Source: Campanula takesimana (Eukaryota; Streptophyta; Magnoliopsida; Asterales; Campanulaceae). From it: 64,000 nt of DNA. The stretch lies in NCBI GenBank assembly GCA_026119855.1, contig JAOWBW010000595.1, forward strand, positions 741,571-805,570, written 5' to 3'. Shown here piece by piece: positions 55,536-64,000 of this stretch; positions within the stretch are counted from its first letter, which is position 1, and every line of letters begins with the position of its first letter. A program made the position numbers and the translations under genes. Under the pieces are notes generated by a model. The model was not told the DNA's origin. It worked only from the letters and a program-made list of their open reading frames with translations, and made no database searches.

Positions 55536-56355
55536 TGCATTCTAATTCCTATGTAAACTGAACAATCTTGTGTGCACTAGGGCAAAGCGAACCCGCCACA
55601 GTTTTGGAATGTGCCAATTTTAGTACCGTCAATTTTTTTAATTGATATTTTATTACTAAAAATGATGGATTTACTCATTTTGACCCCCCCCCCCCCCCCC
55701 TTAATTTTGAGAATAAATAGCACTTAGTTGTTACTTTGACCCCCTTATAATATTTAATTAACCAACAAACAACTTGACCCCCTTTTCGAAAAATTATGGT
55801 TTCGTCACTGCTTATGTAGTTAGTAATATTGTGGCTTCTGCTACTGCTTAATTAACTAAAGGCACAACTTTCAGTTTAGCAAGCAGTAGGGTCAGCAATC
55901 TTCCTGCAGATAGTGAGATATATTTCACTAAATTGGTAACGTCTAAAAAATTGACTCATTAACTTTGTTACAATTGTGTTTTCACTTTAGTTGAAATGGA
56001 GAAACAAATCTGCATCCTCTTCCCAAAGCGAAAACTGGCAAATATGTTGGAGGGAACTTGGTGATCACTGGTTTTCATGCTTTTAACAAAGATGCAAGAG
56101 CGGAATTTGCTGATTTTCTTGCCCCATGTTATTGAAGATAACTCATTTCTGCCTCTCGCTCTACCCGGTTTAAAGAAAGATCTGAGTACAAATTTGTAGT
56201 TCAAGATTGTATAGTTAATCCTACTTAAGGAGAGATGAATTACTTTTGCTGCTCACGCAATCGATGAACTTACAGAATAAAATTTACACTAATTACCATG
56301 AAAATGGAATGAAATTGTATCAGTCTACTTTCTGCTGAAATCTTAAATTTCCTAC
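55536..56355. other. Intergenic, possible exon remnant
   Basis: A C run lies at about 55685-55702. At about 55993, after TTTTCACTTTAG, a short open frame (LKWRNKSASSSQSENWQICW) reaches a TAA near 56090. It may be a terminal exon of a decayed gene. Nothing else is recognised. Confidence 0.25.
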
Positions 56356-56811
56356 TGTAACACCCCGAAATTTCAGAGTATTATAACACCTTTAAATAAT
56401 ATAAATCCGTCCCCAAATATAAAGGAATAACGGTCATAACTACAATTCAAATCTCCACGGCTAGTATATCTAACCACAATCCAAATAAATAACGGAAGCG
56501 TAACAATTGTCTTTCACTACTAACGGCTAGTAGCCATCAAAACTAGTTCATGGCATTTATTACAATCTCAATAAAAGTCTACTTAAAATATGAAAATCAC
56601 TACTTTCATTATTCGGGTCCGCCTCAAAGATGTCTCCACTGAAAGTCTTGCTTTCCTACTTATAACCTGAAGAAATAGAATTAGAGAAAGGGTGAGCGAA
56701 CAATGCTCAGTAAGGTCCTACGCCGCCCCTTCGTTTCTAAGAAGGGGTGACCTCAAAGAATGTATCAATAACAATCTCAATAAAAGTCTACTTAATGTCT
56801 ATCTTTCAGGT
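56356..56811. repeat. Probable gypsy LTR fragment
   Basis: It begins TGTAACACCCCGAAATTTC, the start typical of many plant Ty3-gypsy (chromovirus) LTRs, and includes the downstream motif GTGAGCGAACAATGCTCAGT. A 24-base direct repeat (CAATCTCAATAAAAGTCTAC...) occurs at 56562 and 56773. It ends where element D coding sequence starts. Confidence 0.4.
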
Positions 56812-57626
56812 CTCCTGCTTTACTGCGCACTCTTCACAACCTAAAGCGCATATATGGTATCTCGACAGTGGATGTTCTAGACACATGACTGGAGATGTCA
56901 CAGCTCTTGAAGATGTGCATGAAGGAAGAGGTCCCTCAGTAACTTTTGGTGATAACAACAAAGGGCACATAGTTGGATATGGAAAAAATCAGAAAAGATA
57001 AAGTGTGCATTGAGAAAGTCGCACTCGTAGAAGGACTCAAGCACAACCTGCTATCCATATCTCAATTCTGCGACAAAGGTTTGGAATGTCATTTCACTGC
57101 TACGCACTGCTACATCAAAGATGGCATATCCGGACTAACTTTGCTCACAGGGACTCGTAAGACTAATGTTTACATTATTGATCTTACTGCTATAAATTCT
57201 ATCACTAATCTCTGTTTTGTAGCAAAGAATGTTAGTGAAAGCAGCTGGCTATGGCATAAGCGCTTAAGTCATTTGAACTTCAAATATTTGGCCAAGCTTG
57301 GAAGGGAAAATCTTGTCAAAGGACTTCCCAAAGTAGCTGACCATCATGATAGAAAATGCGCAGCATGCCAGCTCGGTAAACAACCTAAGCAGTCTTTCTC
57401 CAGCAAGATTGCTTCCTCAACTTCCAAATGTTTACAACTGCTACACATGGATCTGTTTGGACCGGTCACCACCGCAAGCATTGGAGGAAACAAATATACC
57501 TTAGTCGTGGTGGATGACTACTCAAGATACACATGGGTCGAAATGATGATATCCAAAGATGACTGCTATGATATCTTGACTGCGCTATTTCGAAAGCTCA
57601 AACTCAAAAAGAAGACGACATCGTGA
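56812..57626 (+). pseudogene. pol: Copia protease and integrase N-terminal part, element D
   Basis: The frame has the protease active site WYLDSGCSRHMTGD (about 56853-56895), then, after a frameshift near 56990, GLKHNLLSISQFCDKGLECH, the zinc-binding GAG-pre-integrase domain (WLWHKRLSHLNFKYLAKL...CAACQLGKQ) and the start of the integrase core with the first catalytic Asp (LLHMDLFGPVTTASIGGNKY). Codon frame is lost again near 57615. Confidence 0.88.
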
Positions 57627-58260
57627 GTGTTCGATCAGACAATGGAACTGAATTCAAGAATAACGGTGTTGCTCAATACTGCGATGACCATGGAATTGAT
57701 CACAATTTCTCTGCTGCTGGAGTTCCTCAACAAAATGGCGTTGTGGAAAGAAAGAATCGCACGTTGATTGAGGCTGGAAAAACAATGATAGCAGAAGCTA
57801 AGCTTCCAAAGTATTTCTGGGGAGAAGCTGTCAACACTGCTTGCTTTACTCAGAATAGATCCCTCATCAACAAAGCCTACAACAAGACTCCATATGAGCT
57901 ATGGAGAGGAAGAGCGCCCAACATTGCTTTCTTCAAGATTTTTGGCTGCAAATGCTATATCCTCTACAATGGCAAAGATCATAGAGGTAAATTCGACGCC
58001 AAAGCAGATGAAGGTATTTTCGTTGGGTATGCCAAACATTCTAAAGCTTTTCGTGTTTTTAATAGAACTACTCTAGTAATTGTAGAATCTGTACATGTTA
58101 TTTTGATGAGCATTCTCTTCTTGAGCCACATTTGGCTCCAAATGATTCTGATGATTCTGCTGAGAATGAGATAGGTACGCAGCCTCAAACTGCACCTGCG
58201 CAGAATGTTAATCAAGAAATCAAAACCAGAATCAAGCAAGTCCATCGCATGCGCATACAC
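57623..58260 (+). pseudogene. pol: Copia integrase core, element D
   Basis: SVRSDNGTEFKN carries the second catalytic Asp. GVPQQNGVVERKNRTLIEAG carries the catalytic Glu. AVNTACFTQNRSLINKAYNK and KTPYELWRGRAPN are standard copia integrase C-terminal motifs. The frame breaks near 58100, after which the linker can be followed in other frames only. Confidence 0.9.
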
Positions 58261-58277
58261 CTGATGCTGCGCCAGAA

Positions 58278-58802
58278 GTGACGACTCCTGATGCGCAAAC
58301 TCCTCCTCCTGCGCATGATGTTTCTCCGCTTCAGCAAATCACTTTCGATGACCTTGATGCTGGAGCAAATGAAGTACCCATTGAAGATCTTCGTATTCCT
58401 ACCACTCAACCTAACTTACCTCCCGAGGTTCGTGAAGTTAGAGATCATCCAACTTCAAACATCATTGGTGATCTCAATGTAGGGGTTCGTACTAGGAGAG
58501 CATCAAACTTTGATGATGAATATCACTCCTTTATCTCACAAATCGAACCAAAGAAGATTGATGAAGCGCTCCAAGATTCAAGCTGGGTTACTGCTATGCA
58601 AGAAGAGCTTAACCAATTTGAGCGCTGCAAGGTTTGGACTTTGGTACCCAGACCCCATAACCAAGGAGTTATCGGTACAAAATGGGTATTCAGAAACAAG
58701 ATGGATGAGAATGGAAGCATCACCAGAAACAAAGCAAGGCTGGTGCGCAAGGCTATAGGCAAGAGGAAGGAATCGACTACGACGAAACATTTGCGCCGGT
58801 AG
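58278..58802 (+). pseudogene. pol: Copia linker and RT start, element D
   Basis: The acidic linker is followed by RRASNFDDEYHSFISQIEPK and WVTAMQEELNQFERCKVWTL, the conserved beginning of copia RT, then GTKWVFRNKMDENG. A one-base loss near 58742 puts the following GYRQEEGIDYDETFAPVARL in another frame. Confidence 0.9.
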
Positions 58803-58867
58803 CAAGACTTGAAGCTATAAAAATTTTCTTAGCTTATGCGTCTCACAAGAAATTCAAGCTTTATCAA

Positions 58868-60070
58868 ATGGATGTGAAAAGCGCATTTCTCAACGGCGAA
58901 CTCCAAGAGACGGTCTACGTAGCACAACCTCCCGGTTTCGAAGATAGCAAATTTCCAAATCACGTCTTCAAACTTCAAAAAGCTTTGTATGGACTTAAGC
59001 AAGCTCCAAGAGCATGGTACGATACCCTATCAAAATTCCTGCTAGAGAAAGGCTTTAAGCGCGGTAAAATCGACACAACTCTTTTTATTGCTAAGTATAA
59101 TGATCATTCTTTACTTGTTCAAATTTATGTCGATGATATTATATTTGGTTCTACTAATGAGTTACTTTGTAAGCGCTTCGAGAAGCTCATGAAAAGCAAG
59201 TTTGAAATGAGCATGATGGGAGAACTCACTTTCTTCCTCGGGCTTCAAATCAAACAATTGAATGATGGCATCTTCATAAATCAAGCCAAATACACAAGGG
59301 ACTTAATCAAGAAATTTGGACTTGAAAATGCTAAAGCATACGACACTCCAATGGCCACTGGCAATAAGCTTGACAAAGACTTAAAAGGTAAGAAAGTTGA
59401 TCAAACTTTATATCGAGGTATGATTGGCTCTCTTCTTTATCTTACTGCAAGTAGGCCAGATATTATGTTTAGTGTTTGTGTCTGTGCGCGCTATCAAGCG
59501 GATCCTAGAGAAGCGCACTTAGCTGCTGTTAAACGCATTATTCGTTATCTTTCTGGAACTGTTAACCTTGGACTTTGGTACACCAAAGATTCGAATTTCG
59601 ATTTGCTAGGTTATTCAGACGCAGACTACGCAGCATGCACAATAGACAGGAAGAGCACAAGTGGGACTTGTCATTTCCTTGGAAATCGACTTGTTGCGTG
59701 GGCAAGCAAGAAACAAGCTGCTGTGTCCATTTCCACTACTGAAGCTGAATACATTGCTGCTGGAAGCTGCTGCTGTCAAATCCTTTGGATGAAGCAACAA
59801 CTAGTGGACTACGGAATTAATGAAGGGAATTGTCCAATTTTCTGCGATAATATGTCCACTATAGCAGTATCAAACAATCCCGTTATGCATTCAAAGACAA
59901 AGCACATCGACATCAAATATCATTTTCTCAAGGACCACGTGGAAAAAGGAAACATTCATTTAGAGCACGTGGGCACAGATAATCAAATTGCTGATATCCT
60001 CACAAAGGCTCTTGATGCAAAGAGATTCATCTTCTTGAGAGGAGAAATGGGTATGCTAGAACTCAGATAA
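58868..60070 (+). pseudogene. pol: Copia reverse transcriptase and RNase H, element D
   Basis: A 400-codon open stretch. RT motifs: QMDVKSAFLNGELQETVYV just before and at the start, KALYGLKQAPRAWYDTLSKF, and the catalytic box YVDDIIFGS (about 59130). RNase H: GYSDADYAACTIDRKSTSG, STTEAEYIAAGSCC, CDNMSTIAVSNNPVMHSKTK and ADILTKAL. All catalytic residues visible in this part are intact; the breaks lie upstream. It contains no TGCGCA motif, unlike the flanking sequence. Confidence 0.92.
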
Positions 60071-61010
60071 ATTGTCCATATGATTTGTTATTACTAACAA
60101 TCTTGTGTTTGGTTGATAAGTATTCGTATAGGTAAAATTTCGTGCATATAGGCAACTCCTGCGCAACATTGTACTGCGCAGTAATTCATTTGCGCATGAA
60201 ACTAGTGAGATTTAACGAATCTATTACGCTACCTAAAGCTCTGCGCATGACTTTAACATGCGCAATTCTTCGTGGATCGCAGGTAAGTACTCTATTCATT
60301 AGAAATTACACATAGGTCCTGACTGAAAAGTCAACGCTAATTCACAAGGGTACTTGTGTATTTAAATTTTTCCCGCGCATTTATTTTTGAATCTTTTTGG
60401 GAAATTACTATTTTACCCCTGCGCATATCCCAGTGTCATCAATGCAAACTGCGATTGTGACAGCGCTGCTTTCGAATGTCTGTTCACCATTAATGAGGAA
60501 GGTGATGCGACAACCGTCAGTCACTTTTTGCTGACACACGCGCGCGCAAAGACTGCGCACGCGCTTTCCCCACTCGGCCACGTCACCCCGCTAACGTGCG
60601 CCCGTCCTTTCTCTAACTCCGCATTTATGAGGAAGTTGACTCGACTTGACCGACCTAGAACTTCTCACTCACACGCGCGATAGGCCTGCGCACGCGCGCA
60701 TCCGGTTGGTCCACGTCATCGCAGCACGTGTCCCACTTCTGCGAATCACATCGCTACCCCTGCGCTGACGTCACGCATTTTCCTTTTCTGGAAAAACAAC
60801 CTACCCTCTCTTTCTCTCTCTTCTACTTTCAATCTCTTTCACCAAATCTCTCTTTTCTCTCTTGTTTCTTACCAACTTCCAAAGTTTCCCCTTTCAATCA
60901 TTTTCTCCTTCTCTGAAATCTCTCTTGCTTCTCCAAAGCTTTCCTTTTCTTCTTAGTTGACCATCCTCAACCCTTTCTCTCTCTTCTCCGTCTATACTTT
61001 TCTTCTATAA
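60071..61010 (+). other. Spacer between pol and the env-like ORF, promoter-like
   Basis: It lacks coding signs and polypurine tracts. It contains eight TGCGCA sites (for example 60160, 60175, 60191, 60242, 60259, 60420, 60554 and 60687) and a locally GC-rich CGCGCGC patch (60540-60720). It ends with a long pyrimidine-rich stretch (60800-60990, CTCTCTTTCTCTCTCTTC type) before ATAAATGGCTCC. This layout resembles a plant core promoter and 5' UTR or a splice-acceptor region for a subgenomic message. Confidence 0.55.
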
Positions 61011-61103
61011 ATGGCTCCCCGAAAATCGAAAGCAAAGGTAGTTGAGGTCCATGAACCGGTCGTTGAGGTTCCAGTCGAAGAAACCAAACCCGTCGACGAT
61101 ATG
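61011..61103 (+). CDS. First exon of the env-like ORF, element D
   Basis: ATG in good plant context (ATAAATGGCTCC) opens MAPRKSKAKVVEVHEPVVEV, ending at a donor ATG/GTAAGA (61104). Short basic starts of the MAPRK type are common in env-like ORFs of Sireviruses. The acceptor is probably GGCGCAG at 61678, but joining there does not restore the downstream frame, so either another splice site is used or a base has been lost. Confidence 0.45.
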
Positions 61104-61581
61104 GTAAGAACTTCTGATCCTCAAACTCAGTTTATTCATTAACCGCCATTGTTGGTATTTCGAGTTCTTGAAACTCCCTTTTCGATTTCTCACTTTTCTG
61201 TTAATCATTTTTGAAATCGTTTGTGTTTGGGTTCGTCTCTCTCTGATCTACTCCTTTATATACTTTATTTTATGATCAATGCTTTTGTTAATCGCTCTCT
61301 ATAAACTTTTTGGTCCGAAAACCTCCTGAGCAGACGAACAGTTATTCTTGATTTCTGGGCTTATTTTGTTGTTGTTGACTTTCATACTTGCTTGGTTGTT
61401 TTCGTCTCAGTTTATGCGGTCATTTTGACATGCTTTTGTTCATTTCGGTCAATCTTTGATTTTTAGTGTTCATGGTGTTCTCGTCCATGAACAGTCATTT
61501 CAAGTTCTTATTCTTTAAACATGTTTTGGATTGCTTAATTTCTTCAAGTGTTTATGATTTTGCGCATTCTTTACATCTTGT

Positions 61582-62049
61582 ATGGTGTTTATGCGCATCA
61601 GTTTCTTTGCGCTATCTGCGCATGCGCAAAGCACCATGCGCAATAATATTTGTCTAAACTATTTCTTGTCTGGCGCAGAACTCTTTCTACTTTCTACAAG
61701 GATGGAGTTAGATATTGCTGCGCTACAAAAAGACGCAGTAGTACGCAAAATCATCAATCTTATGGACGTTTCTGGAATTCTTCCTCTCTTCACATTGGAT
61801 CAGGACTTCTATGTCCCTTCTTTGGTGGATGAATTTTTCGAGAGCGCAGAGCGTGTGGTCATGACGCACAAGCACACCAGGGAAAAGATCGATATGATCC
61901 GCTCCATTGTTCAGAACTACTCAGTGCGCATTGTTCCTTCGTCACTGAAGAAGCTGTGCGGTTTCAACGTAGATGATGCGCCGGAAGTTTATTCTGAGGC
62001 TAAACAGAACAAACTAGCGCAGAAATTGGTGGGGAAACCACTCTTGTGA
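61582..62049 (+). pseudogene. Env-like ORF, conserved N-terminal domain, element D
   Basis: From about 61703 the frame reads MELDIAALQKDAVVRKIINL, then DQDFYVPSLVDEFFESAERV and VRIVPSSLKKLCGFNVDDA. The pattern of a Phe/Tyr-Val-Pro-Leu-Val-x-Glu-Phe-Phe helix followed by a Val-Arg-Ile core resembles the putative plant transposon-protein domain that occurs in many Sirevirus third ORFs. The role is unknown; no signal peptide or membrane segment is visible here. The frame stops at 62049 and continues shifted. Confidence 0.5.
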
Positions 62050-63557
62050 AGAAGTGGAGTGTCCATGATCGCAAGGAGTTTGGTGAGGTGAGGTATCACT
62101 GTGCACCATCATTGGCGATTCTGTGAACTGCAAGAATGGAAATAAGGGCAAGTTCATTTCCAAGCAGTGGGCTTACTGCGCTGCCGTCTACAACGGCGAT
62201 GCCTTAGATTGGTCTTCAGTTCTGTTTGATGAAACTTTGGGACGCTTCTGATAGCTACGACAAGCGCATGGACAAAAAGGTAGCCAAATACAGAACTCAC
62301 TGTAGCTCCTTTCCAAGTATCTGATGAATATCGCTGAGCTGCGCACCTTCGTACAGAAGCGCCCATACCTGAAGGTCCCTTGCTCCAAAACATATTCTCT
62401 TTCTCATCTATATTCACTGCGCAATGAGATTGGCCGCAGTGAGTATCGCAAGATCTGGAGCAAGGATGAGAGCCCCAACAAGGAGGCATGGGTTGATAGT
62501 GATGGCGATGATGATCTTGAAGAAGCCTCAACCCAAGTCGAAGAAAGCTGCTGCGCAGCCCTCTAAGGCCTCTGCGCCTGATATGCTGAAACGGCAGCTG
62601 CGCAAGCAAAGCGCAAGGGAAAGGTATTGCAGAACCTGCGCCCGAAAAAGTTAAGGTGATTCCTGATGTCAGATCTACTGCTGGCATCAAAATCAGGACA
62701 GATGCGCCCGCTCCTCCTGCCCCCAAACCTTCGAAGAAGCGCAAGGATCCTCCTGCGCCCACTCCTGCGCCATCAAAAAGAAAAAGTCTGCATTCACCAG
62801 ACTTCCCCCTGGTATGCTGGCTCTATTGCCGAAGAAGACAGCGAGTCTCGTATGGATGAGACTGCTGCTGAGAGATGAGGCTGCGGATGATACCGCGCAG
62901 GGGGAGCAGGATCCAAGGTTGCTGCAAAACCTACTGCTGCTCAGGGAAGCGCAGAAAACGATGATTGGATGGATGCGCGTTCCCTGACCCTACACCGACA
63001 AGTCCCCTGCTGCTGCGCCGGCTGAGGATGTTCCTGTTCGAACGCCGCGCAAGAAACAGACTGTGCGCAGCACTGCTAAGGGTAAGCCAAAGGCAGCAGA
63101 TCTACCCTCCCCACCTGAGCCAAGTGCAAGTGCCTTCCGCCGTCTGAATATTCCGGTTGGCACCACGCAACCTGGTACTTCTGTCCTCCATGATGGACTG
63201 GACTTGGAGGATGAGGATGCAGATGAGGATGAGGTTACCAAAGCTGCGCAGGCCGATGATGCTGCGCAGGGTACCCCAGTTATTGCCCCCTCCGAAGGGG
63301 ATAAAAAGGGTGCTGTGCGCGCTCAACGGATACGGACAGCAAGCAGTGCGCACTCTCTGCGCAGAAGTCACCTGCTGCTGATCCTATTAATCTATCTCCT
63401 CAACAGCCTTCTCCTTCGCGCACCCTCGTTCGATCCCCTGTCAACCAACTCTCCACCAAAGGCCTCCGCGCCAATTCCTCCTGCTTCATCAATTCCCGCA
63501 ATCTCAACATCTTCTCTCTCCACGTCAACTGAACTGCGCCAAATTCTTCAGCCTTGA
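62050..63557 (+). pseudogene. Env-like ORF, proline/alanine-rich middle region (several frameshifts)
   Basis: Successive frames carry basic Pro/Ala-rich sequence (APAPPAPKPSKKRKDPPAPT, about 62700-62770) and an acidic patch (LDLEDEDADEDEVTKAAQAD, about 63205-63265). Low complexity and repeated GCGCAN codons reflect the dispersed TGCGCA motif. At least four frame changes indicate decay. Confidence 0.5.
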
Positions 63558-64000
63558 ATACTATTCAGGTCAATCAACTGGCAGCGCAGTCTCAAATGGC
63601 TCAACTGCTTACTTCTCGAACAATGCTTCAAGAGCAGCTTGATGCGCAGCGCATAGAGATTGCTGCCATTAATGGGGAGAGGAGTACAACAAAGGCAGGT
63701 CCAAGTACCTCCGCCGGCCCCTCCGCGCAGAAAATCCCCGATGGCTATAGATCAGATGATTTTGACTCACTAAAGTCAATTGCTGGGATGCTCGAAGATG
63801 TTTGCACCTACACCGCGATTAATGACGGGTTTGTAGGATTGCTGAAACGTCTGCGCAAGAGTCTAGCAGATGGCCTACATGAAGGCTTTGCGGAAATTGA
63901 AGCACAGATATTGGAGAAGACTATGCAGGTGGTTCTGCGCAAGCTAGTGCGCAACATGGAAAGTGGTAGGGAGTGCATTACTCAAGCGATGACTGATTTC
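63540..64000 (+). pseudogene. Env-like ORF, C-terminal coiled coil (open at window edge)
   Basis: A frame continuing to the last base reads QLAAQSQMAQLLTSRTMLQE, then SIAGMLEDVCTYTAINDGFV and GLLKRLRKSLADGLHEGFAE, with heptad-like Leu/Ile spacing. A C-terminal coiled coil is a reported feature of Sirevirus env-like proteins. The end of the ORF and the 3' LTR lie beyond the window. Confidence 0.5.

Larger units (their letters stand above)
56812..64000 (+). mobile_element. Sirevirus-like Ty1-copia element D with env-like third ORF
   Basis: Order: protease, integrase, RT, RNase H (56812-60070), a 940-base spacer, then an additional ORF region (61011-64000, open at the window edge). The RT/RNase H sequence (YRGMIGSLLYLTASRPDIMF) is close to the Sirevirus/Maximus group, whose members often carry an env-like ORF after pol. 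The 5' part (LTR, gag) is missing and replaced by a gypsy LTR fragment. The element is studded with the palindrome TGCGCA. Confidence 0.87.

Noticed and set aside
58742..58744. Programmed frameshift in pol of element D
   Set aside because: Several other frame breaks occur (near 56990, 57615, 58100) without slippery sequences, so simple decay is more likely.

Overview
This 64 kb window is AT-rich nuclear DNA of a flowering plant, most likely a eudicot. The evidence is an intron-containing F-box/MYND gene of plant type, Ty1-copia elements primed by initiator Met-tRNA (two of them Sirevirus-like), a Ty3-gypsy element primed by Asp-tRNA, many Stowaway MITEs with CTCCCTCCGTCCC ends, Mutator-like elements and Helitrons. 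I cannot name the species. Only one ordinary host gene is clearly intact; nearly everything else is layered transposable elements.

Layout: 0.1-0.4 kb Stowaway MITE; 0.5-2.05 kb three-exon F-box/MYND gene (+); 2.1-7.2 kb MITEs, including a Mutator-like element that carries a piece of a WAPL-type cohesin-release gene inside a Stowaway element, and a short LINE-derived retroposon; 7.7-10.3 kb 5' half of a copia element (A) joined to the 5' half of a gypsy element (B, minus strand, to 13.9 kb); 14-18 kb MITEs and a copia solo LTR with a perfect target duplication; 18.4-25.9 kb a tandem triplication of an approximately 3 kb non-coding or pseudogenic unit; 27.0-27.7 kb second LINE-derived retroposon; 28.0-29.5 kb Mutator-like element; 29.7-31.2 kb a TIR element and a Helitron; 32.35-34.0 kb a small non-autonomous LTR element (F); 34.5-35.2 kb a hierarchical tandem repeat; 35.9-41.95 kb copia element (C, minus, same family as A); 41.95-48.9 kb a deleted Sirevirus-like element in LTR-interior-LTR-interior arrangement (E, minus); 49.1-51.2 kb a small LTR element (G, minus) with a perfect target duplication; 51.2-56.3 kb Helitrons, MITEs and a few possible exons of an unidentified gene; 56.8-64 kb a Sirevirus-like element (D, plus) with protease, integrase, RT, RNase H and an env-like third ORF that runs off the window.

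The most unusual pattern cuts across the elements. Most of the LTR elements are sprinkled with a short motif of dyad symmetry, usually particular to the family: CTCGGCCGAG and GTCCGGNCGGAC in the leaders of A and C, GTCCGGCCGGAC in the U3 of the solo LTR, GAGCG-NN-CGCTC in the U3 of G, GTGGGCG-NN-CGCCCAC in the U3 of B, ACAGT-NN-ACTGT through E, and TGCGCA through D (34 copies found by eye in about 7 kb, against 3 noticed in the preceding 56 kb). Motif identity differs while symmetry and non-coding placement recur, which suggests a shared role such as host-factor binding, chromatin boundary or enhancer function, or RNA packaging. That role is inference.
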